Origin: an uncultured Saprospiraceae bacterium
GTDB lineage: Bacteria > Bacteroidota > Bacteroidia > Chitinophagales > Saprospiraceae
Direction: 5' to 3'
DNA length: 64,000 nucleotides
Assembly (NCBI GenBank): GCA_937872385.1
Contig: CALMSO010000072.1
Span: forward strand, 88,262 to 152,261
The translations under genes were made by a program, and so were the position numbers. The notes under the pieces are model-generated. The model made no database searches. It saw only the letters and a list, made by a program, of their open reading frames with translations, and was not told where the DNA came from. Below, piece by piece: positions 7,291 to 16,653 of this stretch (position 1 is its first letter; the number at the start of each line of letters is the position of its first letter).

Positions 7291-7565
7291 ATCAGAAAGA
7301 TTCGTATTTATCGTAACAGGATTATCTTATGAACGACAAGATGGGGGAATAGTTACACCGATGGTGTTTTTCGTGTCCACAAAAATAACAAATATGTTGG
7401 GAAAGCGATGGCGGGTAGGGGTTTTGAGAAGGTTGAGAAGGTTGAGAAGTTGATAGGTTGAGGGGGGTTGAGAGTTGTCTCTTGTCTAACATCTCTTGTC
7501 TAAAATCTTCCAGTTAGGGTGGCGAAAAGCAAAAAACCAAAAGCCAACGGCGAAAAGCGCTAACA
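7291..7565. repeat. Intergenic low-complexity repeats
   Basis: A 275-bp gap without a gene. It holds a degenerate GGTTGAGAA tandem repeat (7422-7475), a perfect direct repeat TCTCTTGTCTAA (7478-7489 and 7492-7503), and a stretch of GCGAAAAGC/AAAAGCCAA words (7519-7562). Related words recur elsewhere in the window (50573-50620 and 63868-63902). Confidence 0.6.
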
Positions 7566-7859
7566 TTATTTTCGTTTGCTGATGCGGTTGCTGCTGATGC
7601 CGCGTTGCATGCGGGATTTGAAACGCGTAACCGATTCGTCGCGCAGGCGAGCGTGTTTGGTGCGGCGGCCTTGCACGCGGGCCCGCCATTTCCGCCAGTT
7701 GCGGGGGTGCATTTCCTGCTGCATGAGTTGTATCACATCGGCTTCAGGCAAGCCAAATTGCACTTTAATTGCGTCGAAAGGGGTGCGGTCTTCCCATGCC
7801 ATTTCTACAATGCGGTCAATATCTTCTGCGCTCAGGTTGTATTTTTCAGGTATAGTCAT
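7566..7859 (-). CDS. DUF2805 / TIGR03643 family protein
   Basis: About 97 residues when started at the ATG at 7859; a longer reading to 7922 has no homology-like sequence. It matches the TIGR03643/DUF2805 pattern: IDRIVEMAWEDRTPFDAIKVQFGLPEADVIQLMQQEMHPRNWRKWRARV. A helix-turn-helix-like N-terminal half is followed by a strongly basic C-terminal tail (RRTKHARLRDESVTRF...). The basic character and predicted HTH suggest nucleic-acid binding, but the family has no known function. Confidence 0.8.
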   Translation of the reverse strand: MTIPEKYNLSAEDIDRIVEMAWEDRTPFDAIKVQFGLPEADVIQLMQQEMHPRNWRKWRARVQGRRTKHARLRDESVTRFKSRMQRGISSNRISKRK

Positions 7860-7943
7860 GCTGCGAAAATGGTTTTTATGTTGCAATGGTTTGGAAAACA
7901 GGGCGATAGACAGCCGAGACAAGCATAGGATTTTTACATTTCA

Positions 7944-8489
7944 TCACTCTTCCCGCAGTAGCGAGCGCGGATTTTGGGCATACTGGCGGGCGCGCTCGGG
8001 CGAGTAGCCTACCGCAGCGTGGGGCAGCAGGCGCTCGGCAGTGCGGCAGGCGAGCTTGAGCTGGCGCACTGGCAGCACCACGGAAAGTTCTTCTCCATTA
8101 GCGAGTTTGAAAAACAAGGTGCCATTATCGAAAAAATGAATACCAAAAGGCATGCGTTGCACCACGACAGCATAAATCCAAACAATTTGTTGTGGCTGGT
8201 GTTCTATCAGATGCATCAGGCGATCATCATTCCAGTTTTGGTACAGATGGTACAAAGCAGTAATGCCCAGCACCGTGAAAGTCAGTCCGGCAATAGTGAC
8301 TAAAGCATTGTTGTGAAAAGCGAAACAGCAACACACTAAGCCAAGGGTCAACATCAAGGAAAAGGCCCACAACTGCTGGCGCTGCTCGCGTCGCTGAGCG
8401 TGTTGCAATAAGCGAATCCCCGGATGTTGAAGTAGGCGTTTGTCTGACAAAATTTGTGCTTTGGTGCTTGGAAAATTATTTGAAAACAA
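7944..8489 (-). CDS. Hypothetical membrane protein
   Basis: 181 residues, not assigned to a family. Two adjacent transmembrane helices lie near residues 42-80 ([19 protein letters not shown] and [21 protein letters not shown]), preceded by a basic, Gln-rich N-terminus. A soluble beta-rich C-terminal domain of about 95 residues follows, with the fragment [20 protein letters not shown]. The layout recalls small two-helix proteins with a PH-like C-terminal domain, but this is only an impression. The start is a TTG; no ATG exists before the first helix. It is divergent from parE, and the parE promoter overlaps its 5' end. Confidence 0.55.
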   Translation of the reverse strand: MFSNNFPSTKAQILSDKRLLQHPGIRLLQHAQRREQRQQLWAFSLMLTLGLVCCCFAFHNNALVTIAGLTFTVLGITALYHLYQNWNDDRLMHLIEHQPQQIVWIYAVVVQRMPFGIHFFDNGTLFFKLANGEELSVVLPVRQLKLACRTAERLLPHAAVGYSPERARQYAQNPRSLLREE

Positions 8490-8490
8490 A

Positions 8491-8524
8491 TTGTTGAAAA
8501 AATTTCGACTTTTTTCTATGTTTG
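8491..8524 (+). promoter_or_regulatory. Candidate promoter for parE
   Basis: A TTGTTG at 8491-8496 is followed after 20 bp by TATGTTTG at 8517-8524, a full match to the Bacteroidota -33/-7 pattern. It implies a leader of about 130 nt before the ATG at 8661. Confidence 0.55.
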
Positions 8525-8660
8525 TAACAAAGTTCGCGGTATTTTGTGTAGGTTTTTTTACAAAAAAATGGAGATTTTACAAGAAATAGAACGGCGCTCT
8601 TCAGCAGCCGAAAAAATAAAACAACCAACGGTTAAAGACCGCCGATACAAACGCAACATT

Positions 8661-10553
8661 ATGTCTCAAACAACCTATACCGAAGAGAACATCAAATCCT
8701 TAGACTGGCGCGAGCACATCCGGATGCGGCCGGGCATGTACATTGGCAAATTGGGCGACGGCGCCTCGGCTGACGATGGTATCTATGTGCTTATCAAAGA
8801 GGTGATTGACAACTCGATTGACGAATATGTGATGGGCTTCGGGCGCCAAATTGACGTGACCGTGGAGGATGGCACCGTGACCGTGCGCGACTATGGCCGC
8901 GGCATCCCGTTGGGCAAAGTGATTGATTGCGTCAGCAAAATCAATACCGGCGGCAAGTACGATTCGAAAGCTTTCAAAAAATCGGTGGGCTTGAATGGCG
9001 TGGGTACCAAAGCCGTCAACGCGCTCTCGGAGTACTTCCGGGTGCAAGCCGTGCGCGACGGGCAGACCAAAATAGCCGAATTTCAACAGGGCGAATTGGC
9101 CAAAGACCAAAAAGTGCAGAAATCGGACGCTGCCAATGGCACTATCGTCATTTTTCGGCCCGATACGGCGGTGTTTCGCAAATATCGCTTTCGGCACGAG
9201 TACATCGAAAGCCAGCTCTGGAACTACGCCTACCTCAATGCTGGTTTGAAAATCAATTTCAACGGTACCATCATCCAGTCTAAGAACGGTCTGCTCGACC
9301 TGCTCACGCGCAAAACCCAAGCCGAAAACCTGCGCTACCCTATCATCCACCTGAAAAACGGCGATATTGAAGTGGCCATCAGCCATGGACATCACTACGG
9401 TGAGCAATATTATTCCTTCGTCAATGGTCAAAACACGACCCAGGGCGGCACGCACCTCAATGCTTTCCGCGATGGCGTGGTGGAAACCGTGCAGAAATTT
9501 TTCAGCAAAAGCAATTACGACCGGAAAGACATTCTCGCGTCCATTGTGGCGGCGGTGAGCATCCGCGTAGAAGAACCCCTGTTTGAATCGCAAACCAAAA
9601 CCAAGCTCGGCTCTACCGATATGGGGCCAGAGGGCCCCACCATTCGCACCTACGTAGTCAATTTTCTGAAAGAAAAGCTCGACAATTTTTTACACAAAAA
9701 CGAAGAGGTGGCCAAAGCCCTCGAATCCCGCATCAAACAATCGGAGCGGGAGCGCAAAGAAATCGCGGGCATTCGCAAATTGGCCAACCAACGCGCCAAA
9801 AAAGCTAATCTGCACAATAAAAAACTGCGCGACTGCCGCATTCACTTCTGCGACGGGCGCAAGGTGGACGAAGACCTGCGCAACGCCACCACCATCTTCA
9901 TCACCGAGGGAGACTCGGCCAGCGGCTCCATTACCAAAGCCCGCGATGTGCAGACCCAGGCGGTGTTCAGCTTGCGCGGAAAGCCCTTAAATTGCTATGG
10001 TTTGACCAAAAAAGTGGTCTATGAAAATGAAGAATTCAACCTCTTGCAACACGCCCTTAACATCGAAGACGGCCTCGACGAGCTGCGCTACAACCGGGTA
10101 GTCATTGCTACCGATGCCGATGTGGACGGGATGCACATCCGCTTGCTGCTGCTTACTTTTTTTCTGCAATTTTTCCCCGATTTGGTGCGCAACGGCCACC
10201 TTTACATCCTCGAAACGCCGCTCTTCCGCGTGCGCGACAAGCAGCAAACGTTCTATTGCTACAGCGAAACCGAAAAACAAAAAGCCATACAAAAACTGCG
10301 CGGCAAAGCCGAAATCACTCGCTTCAAAGGATTAGGAGAAATCTCGCCCGACGAGTTCGGTGGCTTTATCGGCGCGGATATTCGGCTCGAACCCGTACTG
10401 CTCAATGAAGATGCCAAGCTCGACGACATATTGGCGTATTATATGGGCAAAAACACCCCCTCGCGGCAGGAATTTATTATTGATAACCTGCGCTTTGAAT
10501 TGGACAAAGCCGAGGAAACACTGCCAGAAATAGCCGAATTAATCGTCGCCTGA
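8661..10553 (+). CDS. parE: DNA topoisomerase IV subunit B
   Basis: 630 residues, the type II topoisomerase ATPase subunit. It contains the GHKL/Bergerat ATP site ([10 protein letters not shown] near residue 50, DYGRGIP, and [13 protein letters not shown] near 110), the transducer domain, and the TOPRIM domain with TEGDSASGS near 414 and the metal motif DADVDGMHI near 485, followed by [13 protein letters not shown]. The length without the extra DNA-binding insert, and the TOPRIM details, fit ParE better than GyrB. In-frame TTG/ATG codons upstream (8544, 8568) give a lysine/arginine-rich extension of doubtful reality, so the ATG at 8661 is chosen. A parC gene, often adjacent in this phylum, does not follow. 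Confidence 0.92.
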   Translation: MSQTTYTEENIKSLDWREHIRMRPGMYIGKLGDGASADDGIYVLIKEVIDNSIDEYVMGFGRQIDVTVEDGTVTVRDYGRGIPLGKVIDCVSKINTGGKYDSKAFKKSVGLNGVGTKAVNALSEYFRVQAVRDGQTKIAEFQQGELAKDQKVQKSDAANGTIVIFRPDTAVFRKYRFRHEYIESQLWNYAYLNAGLKINFNGTIIQSKNGLLDLLTRKTQAENLRYPIIHLKNGDIEVAISHGHHYGEQYYSFVNGQNTTQGGTHLNAFRDGVVETVQKFFSKSNYDRKDILASIVAAVSIRVEEPLFESQTKTKLGSTDMGPEGPTIRTYVVNFLKEKLDNFLHKNEEVAKALESRIKQSERERKEIAGIRKLANQRAKKANLHNKKLRDCRIHFCDGRKVDEDLRNATTIFITEGDSASGSITKARDVQTQAVFSLRGKPLNCYGLTKKVVYENEEFNLLQHALNIEDGLDELRYNRVVIATDADVDGMHIRLLLLTFFLQFFPDLVRNGHLYILETPLFRVRDKQQTFYCYSETEKQKAIQKLRGKAEITRFKGLGEISPDEFGGFIGADIRLEPVLLNEDAKLDDILAYYMGKNTPSRQEFIIDNLRFELDKAEETLPEIAELIVA

Positions 10554-10630
10554 AAGTCTTATACATAATTTTCAAAACCAATTCGTGAACTTTTTAGAGC
10601 GAAAGGCCTTCTAAATTGTAAAACCGTGGC

Positions 10631-11521
10631 ATGCCTGTCATCCTGCGTATTGTCAGTGCTTTGTTGGTATCGTTTCTGACGGCAATGCTGGTGTTCACCG
10701 GCGGCTGTATGACTTTCCGGGATACCGATGCAAAGACTGAACGCTATTTCGTAAAGAAAGAACAGTTGGTTCAAATTCGACGTATTTCTTTTAATGACAG
10801 GCGAATACGCATCATTGAAACTAAAAATATAAAGCAAGATAGCCTGCCCCTCGTTATTTTTGTACACGGCGCGCCAGGCTCGGCTAAAGATTTTCAGCGA
10901 TACTTGACCGATAGCGTTTTGCTAACCAAAGTGCGTATGATTGTTTTTGACCGACCGGGCTACGGCTACTCTGGCTACGGGCGGGCAATAACCGATATTG
11001 GGCAGCAGGCGGCGGCCGTCGAAGCTATTGCAAATGATGTGCAGCCAGCACGGCTAATATTAGTGGGGCATTCCTATGGCGGCCCGATAGTAGGCAGATA
11101 CGCCATGGATTATCCTAATCGAGCGAGCGCCATTATGATGCTGGCACCAGTGATTGACCCTGAATCGGAAAAAATATTCTGGTATGCCAATTTTGCTAAA
11201 TGGCGCACCACCCGATGGATGCTCTCTAAAGCTTGGCAAGTCTCTGGCGATGAGAAGTTTGCACACCCCGGCGAGTTGCAAAAAATGGCAGCAGGCTGGA
11301 GCAGCATTGACATACCAGTGGTGCACATACACGGCAAGCGCGACCGGCAATTGGCGCCTTACGGCAATGTGACATTTAGCGAAAAGCGTATCCGCCCCGA
11401 CGTGCTGAAGCTTTTGGTGCTTGAAAAGAGTGGGCATCTTATACCTTTTATGGATTATGATGTTGTAAGAGAGGAATTATTGCAATTATTACAACCCGAA
11501 TTGGGATTATTACATAACTAA
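10631..11521 (+). CDS. Alpha/beta hydrolase lipoprotein
   Basis: 296 residues. A hydrophobic N-terminal segment ends in the lipobox-like VFTGGC (Cys26), so it is probably a lipid-anchored protein of the outer membrane or periplasm. The alpha/beta hydrolase fold is shown by the oxyanion motif FVHGAPGS (about residues 77-84), the nucleophile elbow GHSYGG with Ser148, a late acid in HGKRDRQL and the catalytic His in EKSGHLIPF. No substrate can be named; the sequence is of the general esterase / haloalkane-dehalogenase-like type. It lies 77 bp after parE on the same strand and 18 bp before the DUF427 gene, with which it may be co-transcribed. Confidence 0.85.
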   Translation: MPVILRIVSALLVSFLTAMLVFTGGCMTFRDTDAKTERYFVKKEQLVQIRRISFNDRRIRIIETKNIKQDSLPLVIFVHGAPGSAKDFQRYLTDSVLLTKVRMIVFDRPGYGYSGYGRAITDIGQQAAAVEAIANDVQPARLILVGHSYGGPIVGRYAMDYPNRASAIMMLAPVIDPESEKIFWYANFAKWRTTRWMLSKAWQVSGDEKFAHPGELQKMAAGWSSIDIPVVHIHGKRDRQLAPYGNVTFSEKRIRPDVLKLLVLEKSGHLIPFMDYDVVREELLQLLQPELGLLHN

Positions 11522-11539
11522 CTAAATAAGTTCGATATA

Positions 11540-11836
11540 ATGAATATCAGAAAAAAAGCAATTTGGAACGGTCAGGTGATTGCGGAAAGCAGTGACCTGG
11601 TGCGCGTAGAAGGAAACGATTATTTTCCGGTGGAATCGCTGAAAAAGGACTTCTTCAAGCCCAGCGATACCCACACCACTTGCCCCTGGAAAGGTGAGGC
11701 TTCTTACTATACCATCGAGGTAAATGGTAAGGAAAATAAAGACGCCGCGTGGTACTACCCAACCGCCAAAGACGCGGCCAAAGCCATCGAAGGGCGCGTG
11801 GCATTCTGGCATGGCGTGGAAATAGTGGAATCCTGA
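11540..11836 (+). CDS. DUF427 domain-containing protein
   Basis: A 98-residue protein that matches the DUF427 family over its full length: KAIWNGQVIAES, NDYFPVESL, THTTCPWKGEASYYTI, KDAAWYYP and the end GRVAFWHGVEI. The conserved Cys-Pro-Trp-Lys-Gly segment is the family hallmark. The family is a small beta-rich fold of unknown function, widespread in bacteria and fungi. It lies 18 bp downstream of the hydrolase gene. Confidence 0.9.
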   Translation: MNIRKKAIWNGQVIAESSDLVRVEGNDYFPVESLKKDFFKPSDTHTTCPWKGEASYYTIEVNGKENKDAAWYYPTAKDAAKAIEGRVAFWHGVEIVES

Positions 11837-12054
11837 GGCTATTGTGCGTACAAAAGTACCCCCCCTAACGAATGTCCGCTGCCTCAGGTATCGGGCATTC
11901 GTTTTTTCCAGCGCTTCGGGGCTTCTTGATGTGTCGTTTTGTCTTGTTGTTCTCGCCTTTCGGCAAATATCCTTCCTAAATGCACAAAATTTGACAGCTG
12001 GCACAGAAATTGCCTGAAATGTCGTATTGTTGGTAAATTAAATTTACTGACAAC

Positions 12055-12085
12055 TTGACATTTTGCAAAAGGTTGAATAAATTTC
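12055..12085 (+). promoter_or_regulatory. Candidate promoter for lon
   Basis: TTGACA at 12055-12060, a 17-bp spacer, then TAAATTTC at 12078-12085, one mismatch from TAnnTTTG. The lon ATG lies about 40 bp downstream. No separate heat-shock element was recognised. Confidence 0.35.
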
Positions 12086-12125
12086 ACCTGCACAGCTTGC
12101 ATCCACCATTACAGTTTACAAAAAT

Positions 12126-14528
12126 ATGTTTGAAGAATACTATATGCATCAGCGATTTGAAGACGACGGCGATTTTCTACCTCTAATTTCGATTGACGAA
12201 GAGGACGAAACCGGAAACGACGAGGTTTTTCCGGAAGTATTGCCAATACTGGCACTCAAGAACACCGTACTGTTCCCTGGCATTGTCATTCCAATTACGG
12301 TTGGACGCGACAAATCCATCAAGGCGATCAATCGCGCGTACAATCAAAACCGCTTCATTGCTGTGCTGTCGCAACGGGACAGTAGTGTGGAGGAACCCAA
12401 TGTCGAAGATTTGTACAAAATCGGTACGGTAGCCCGCATTCTCAAAATATTGAAAATGCCCGATGGCACTACCACCGCCATTATTCAGGGGCGGCGCCGT
12501 TTTTTGCTCACTGAATTGCTACGAGAGCGCCCTTTCATGGAGGGGCGAATCGAAATATTGGAATACGAGGCACCCGACGACAAGCTGGAATTCGAGGCGA
12601 TTACTTCCTCCATTCTCGATTTGGCGCGCGACATCATCGAGCTGTCGCCGAACATCCCGCAGGAGGCTACGGTCATGCTGCGCAATATCAACAACAGCAG
12701 CTTCTTGCTCAATTTTATCGCCTCCAATCTGGGGTCAAAAATAACCGTCAAGCAGCAGATTCTGGAGATGAACAATCTGCGCGAAAAAGCGGATTTCATT
12801 CTGCATCAGATGCACAGCGAGCTACAACTGCTGGAGCTGAAAGACCAGATAGAAAACAAAGTGCGCGGCGACTTGGAGAAACAACAGCGTGATTATTTCC
12901 TCAATCAGCAACTGAAAACCATTCAGGAAGAGCTGGGCCAAAGCCCGCAGGAAGAGGAAATGCACGAGATGGAGCAGCGCGCCCGCAAGAAAAAATGGTC
13001 GAAAGAAATCAGTGCGGTTTTTGAAAAAGAATTAGGCAAGTTGCGCCGCATGAATCCGCAGGCACCGGAGTATTCTATCCAGACCAACTACTTAGAGCTG
13101 CTGCTCGATTTGCCCTGGGATGAAGTGACGAAAGATAATTTCGACCTGAAACGGGTAAAAACAGTGCTCGACCAAGATCATTTCGGGCTGGAAAAAGTGA
13201 AGGAGCGCATTCTTGAACACCTGGCAGTACTCAAACTCAAGGGCGATATGAAAGCCCCCATTTTGTGCCTCGTGGGGCCTCCGGGCGTGGGCAAGACATC
13301 CTTAGGCAAATCTGTGGCGCGCGCGCTCAAGCGGAAGTTCATTCGGATGTCGCTGGGCGGTTTGCACGATGAATCTGAAATTCGCGGGCACCGCAAAACC
13401 TACATTGGGGCTATGCCGGGGCGCATCATTCAATCGCTGAAAAAGGCAGGGGCCGGCAATCCGGTATTTATTTTAGACGAAATTGACAAAGTCGGTAAGG
13501 ATTTTCGGGGCGACCCCTCCTCGGCTTTGCTTGAGGTCTTGGATCCGGAGCAAAATGGCACATTTTACGATAATTATCTCGAAGTAGAATACGACCTGTC
13601 AAAGGTGTTGTTTATTGCTACGGCCAATTCACTGAGCACCATTCAACCGGCATTACTCGATCGGATGGAAATCATCGAAATTAGTGGCTATTCGTTGGAA
13701 GAAAAGGTAGAAATTGCCAAAAGGCATCTGATTCCCAAGGAGTTGGAAAATCATGGTTTAAAATCGAAGCATGTAAAACTGCGGCCACCGATTATAGCAA
13801 AAATCATTCAGGAATATACCCGCGAATCGGGCGTGCGTGCACTCAACCGCGAAATTGCCGCCGTGATGCGCCATACTGCCAAAAATGTGGCGATGGAGGA
13901 GCCTTATAATATAACTGTAAAACCGGAAGATGTGCCGCTGATACTCGGGCCCACGCGCTTCAGCCGCGATATGTACCAGGAAGAGCCTACGCCCGGCGTG
14001 GCAGTAGGATTAGCATGGACAGAAGTGGGCGGCGAAATCCTTTTTGTAGAATGCAGCCTCAGCAAGGGCAAAGGGAACCTGATTTTGACCGGCAATCTCG
14101 GCGATGTCATGAAAGAATCAGCCAGTGCTGCACTGAGCCTTATCAAGGCACGCAGTGAGGAGTTGGGCATTGCACAAGAATGTTTTGACAATTATAACAT
14201 CCATTTGCACGTACCGGAAGGCGCTATTCCGAAAGACGGCCCTTCGGCGGGTATCACTATGCTGACGGCGCTGACCTCTGCTTTCACAAAAAGACCGGTG
14301 AAACCCTACCTCGCCATGACCGGCGAAATCACCCTGCGGGGCAAGGTATTGCCAGTAGGCGGTATCAAAGAAAAAATTCTGGCTGCCAAACGCGCCGGCA
14401 TGAAGGAAATTGTACTGTGCAAGGAAAACCGAAAACACGTGACCAATATCAAGGAAGACTATATCAAGGGGCTGCAGTTTCACTACGTAAGCAAAATGGA
14501 GGATGTGCTGCAAGCGGCTTTGCATTGA
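12126..14528 (+). CDS. lon: ATP-dependent Lon protease
   Basis: 800 residues, the length of bacterial LonA. The N-terminal substrate domain ([19 protein letters not shown], about residues 38-56) is followed by a coiled region and the AAA+ module, with Walker [10 protein letters not shown] near 383 and Walker B FILDEID near 448. The C-terminal serine protease domain carries the catalytic Ser in KDGPSAG near 703 and the Lys in [14 protein letters not shown] near 746. It degrades misfolded and regulatory proteins in the cytoplasm. The acidic N-terminal extension before residue 35 is typical of Bacteroidota Lon. It is a monocistronic unit ended by a strong bidirectional hairpin. Confidence 0.97.
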   Translation: MFEEYYMHQRFEDDGDFLPLISIDEEDETGNDEVFPEVLPILALKNTVLFPGIVIPITVGRDKSIKAINRAYNQNRFIAVLSQRDSSVEEPNVEDLYKIGTVARILKILKMPDGTTTAIIQGRRRFLLTELLRERPFMEGRIEILEYEAPDDKLEFEAITSSILDLARDIIELSPNIPQEATVMLRNINNSSFLLNFIASNLGSKITVKQQILEMNNLREKADFILHQMHSELQLLELKDQIENKVRGDLEKQQRDYFLNQQLKTIQEELGQSPQEEEMHEMEQRARKKKWSKEISAVFEKELGKLRRMNPQAPEYSIQTNYLELLLDLPWDEVTKDNFDLKRVKTVLDQDHFGLEKVKERILEHLAVLKLKGDMKAPILCLVGPPGVGKTSLGKSVARALKRKFIRMSLGGLHDESEIRGHRKTYIGAMPGRIIQSLKKAGAGNPVFILDEIDKVGKDFRGDPSSALLEVLDPEQNGTFYDNYLEVEYDLSKVLFIATANSLSTIQPALLDRMEIIEISGYSLEEKVEIAKRHLIPKELENHGLKSKHVKLRPPIIAKIIQEYTRESGVRALNREIAAVMRHTAKNVAMEEPYNITVKPEDVPLILGPTRFSRDMYQEEPTPGVAVGLAWTEVGGEILFVECSLSKGKGNLILTGNLGDVMKESASAALSLIKARSEELGIAQECFDNYNIHLHVPEGAIPKDGPSAGITMLTALTSAFTKRPVKPYLAMTGEITLRGKVLPVGGIKEKILAAKRAGMKEIVLCKENRKHVTNIKEDYIKGLQFHYVSKMEDVLQAALH

Positions 14529-14544
14529 ATAGTAAAACAGGATC

Positions 14545-14579
14545 AGTCAATGGGGACTGCTTACAATCCCCCATTGACT
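14545..14579. terminator. Bidirectional terminator between lon and cysM
   Basis: A perfect 11-bp stem AGTCAATGGGG / CCCCATTGACT with a 13-base loop lies between two convergent genes and touches the cysM stop codon. T/A-rich sequence flanks both sides. Confidence 0.75.
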
Positions 14580-15463
14580 TATTCGAAAATCCCAGATGAC
14601 AAGTAGCGGTCGCCCCGGTCGCAGATAATGCAAACGATAATCCCTTCGTCTAATGTAGCAGAAAGTTTTTGTGCAGCCGCCACACTACCTCCGCTGCTCA
14701 TGCCTGCAAAAATGGCATCTTCCTTTGCCAAGCGCCGCATCATAGCCGTAGCTTCGGTTTCCGATACATCAATGATTTGGTCCACGCGCTCCGGCTCAAA
14801 AATTTTGGGTAGAAACTCCGGTGACCAGCGCCGGATGCCGGGTATGCTGGAGCCATCAGTGGGTTGTACGCCTACAATTTGTACGGCCGGATTTTGTGCT
14901 TTCAAATAGCGCGAAACGCCCATAATGGTGCCGGTGGTACCCATCGAAGAGACAAAATGCGTAACCTTACCTTCGGTATCGCGCCAGATTTCCGGGCCGG
15001 TAGTACGATAGTGCATCCCCCAGTTGTCGGGATTAGCAAACTGATTGAGCATAAAATAGCCGCCTTGGGCCACCATTTCGTCGGCCAGCTCACGCGAATA
15101 TTCGATTCCCCCCTGGTCGGCAGGGGTCAGGATCACTTCAGCGCCATAAGCCCGCATGGTTTGCACCCGCTCGGCGGTAGAATTATCTGGCATCAGCAGC
15201 GTGATATCTAATCCGAATACCCTTGCAATCATGGCCAACGCGATGCCGGTATTGCCACTGGTAGCTTCTATCAGACGCATGCCCGGCTTTATCTCGCCCC
15301 GGTCGAGGGCACCTTTAATCATGCCATAAGCAGCGCGGTCTTTCACCGAGCCACCCGGATTGGTACCTTCTAATTTGCCAAACACTTTCACTCCCGGCTT
15401 GGAAAATACATTGCGAATTTCGACCATAGGCGTATTGCCCACCAGATTCAGAATATTGTGCAT
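14579..15463 (-). CDS. cysM: Cysteine synthase (CysM/CysK-type, PLP-dependent)
   Basis: 294 residues from the ATG at 15463. This start gives the canonical beginning MHNILNLVGNTPMVEI. It is a fold-type II PLP enzyme that makes cysteine from O-acetylserine and sulfide or thiosulfate. The PLP lysine is K41 in NPGGSVKDRAAY, the substrate loop is TSGNTGIALA, and the phosphate-binding motif is SSMGTTGTIMG. The C-terminal GMSSGGSVAAA is also conserved. The short active-site loop and the RRWSPEFLP segment favour CysM (thiosulfate-using type) over CysK. It lies 44 bp downstream of the alkB-like gene on the same strand. Confidence 0.9.
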   Translation of the reverse strand: MHNILNLVGNTPMVEIRNVFSKPGVKVFGKLEGTNPGGSVKDRAAYGMIKGALDRGEIKPGMRLIEATSGNTGIALAMIARVFGLDITLLMPDNSTAERVQTMRAYGAEVILTPADQGGIEYSRELADEMVAQGGYFMLNQFANPDNWGMHYRTTGPEIWRDTEGKVTHFVSSMGTTGTIMGVSRYLKAQNPAVQIVGVQPTDGSSIPGIRRWSPEFLPKIFEPERVDQIIDVSETEATAMMRRLAKEDAIFAGMSSGGSVAAAQKLSATLDEGIIVCIICDRGDRYLSSGIFE

Positions 15464-15507
15464 TCGTTGCTTGTAAGTTTTTACGGTTTTACCATTAAAA
15501 ATGGTCT

Positions 15508-16566
15508 TTATGCCATCATCCTTTCGGTTGCGCTTGATTTTTTGACCCGCCTGTTCATCATGCCAAACCACAGTGGCGGCAGCAAGGATGCGATAATGGA
15601 AGCTGGATAGCCCCATGGCAATTGCGGACTTTCGTCAAAATGGCGTAGCACCTGATACTTGCGCGTAGCCTTATAATGGTGATCACTATGGCGTGTGAGT
15701 TCGTACAAGAAAATGCGGCCCAATTCATGGTCAGAATTCCAGGAGTGCTGCGGCCCTACATTCTCGTAGCGCCCAGTGGGCAAAAGCTGGCGACGCAGGC
15801 CGTAATGCTCGATGTAATTCACCGATTCCAGCATTAAAAATCCAAATACGGCAATGGCAATGGCAAAGGGCAGCATGCTCCAGCTCCATACCAGCGCTAC
15901 GGCGGCCAAGTACCCCAGTTGAAATACTTGAAAACGCAGCATTTCATTCGACCAGCTCACCACCGGTCGGTCTAATTTTTTCAATCTTTCAGCTTCTAAT
16001 TGCCACGCATTCCAATAGCCGCCAGCCACCGAGCGTAGCCAGAAAGCGTACAGGCTTTCGCCCAAGCGCGCCGAGGCCGGATCGAGCGGAGTAGCCACGT
16101 TTTTGTGGTGCCCTCGGTTGTGCTCAATGAAAAAGTGCATATACAGCGCCGGCAGCAGCAGTATTTTGCCGAGTGTTTGCTCGAAAGCATTGCTGCGATG
16201 CCCCAGTTCGTGCCCCACGTTGATACCAGACGTGCCGATGACTAAGCCTACATTGCAAATCATGCCGACTATTTCATAAGTAGCCAGCCCTCCCAGCGAA
16301 ATTCGATAGAAAAAGAAGCCAATCAGCCCGTACAAAATTGGGATATTGAGATACAGCAATACATCAAAAAAGCGCGCCACGACCCTTTTTTCTTCTACTT
16401 CGGGCGGGAAATTTTCCGTTGATTTCGGTAGCAATTGCTCTATAATCGGGATGAGTACAAACCCCACATAAATGCTGCCAAACGACCACACGCCGCCATA
16501 GTAGATGCCGAGATAACCGGCCAAAGGGGCGATGTAAGCAATCAGGTATTTTGCGTCTCGAAACAT
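15508..16566 (-). CDS. alkB: Alkane 1-monooxygenase-like membrane di-iron hydroxylase
   Basis: About 352 residues, an integral-membrane non-heme di-iron hydroxylase of the AlkB family. The histidine boxes are all present: HELGHRS, HNRGHHKNVATP, the family-specific NYIEHYGL, and RHSDHHYKATRKYQ. At least five hydrophobic segments surround them. AlkB hydroxylates medium-chain n-alkanes at the terminal carbon using rubredoxin electrons. No rubredoxin or rubredoxin reductase gene is nearby, and in marine Bacteroidota such enzymes may have lipid-related roles, so the substrate is left open. The ATG at 16566 is preferred to a TTG two codons upstream. Confidence 0.88.
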   Translation of the reverse strand: MFRDAKYLIAYIAPLAGYLGIYYGGVWSFGSIYVGFVLIPIIEQLLPKSTENFPPEVEEKRVVARFFDVLLYLNIPILYGLIGFFFYRISLGGLATYEIVGMICNVGLVIGTSGINVGHELGHRSNAFEQTLGKILLLPALYMHFFIEHNRGHHKNVATPLDPASARLGESLYAFWLRSVAGGYWNAWQLEAERLKKLDRPVVSWSNEMLRFQVFQLGYLAAVALVWSWSMLPFAIAIAVFGFLMLESVNYIEHYGLRRQLLPTGRYENVGPQHSWNSDHELGRIFLYELTRHSDHHYKATRKYQVLRHFDESPQLPWGYPASIIASLLPPLWFGMMNRRVKKSSATERMMA

Positions 16567-16653
16567 GATCAAAAATCTATTTGGTTATCTGCCAAATATA
16601 ACACTTTTTTGCCCGTTTCGTTACAATACTATCCACTGATTTTCGTCAGCTCG

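Noticed and set aside
8544..8660. An upstream TTG start of ParE
   Set aside because: The extra 39 residues are very basic and unlike ParE N-termini; the ATG at 8661 leads directly to the conserved [10 protein letters not shown] region.
8700..9593. A 297-residue minus-strand open frame opposite parE
   Set aside because: It is antisense to a certain ParE sequence, has no recognisable domain, and reflects the GC-rich codon pattern.
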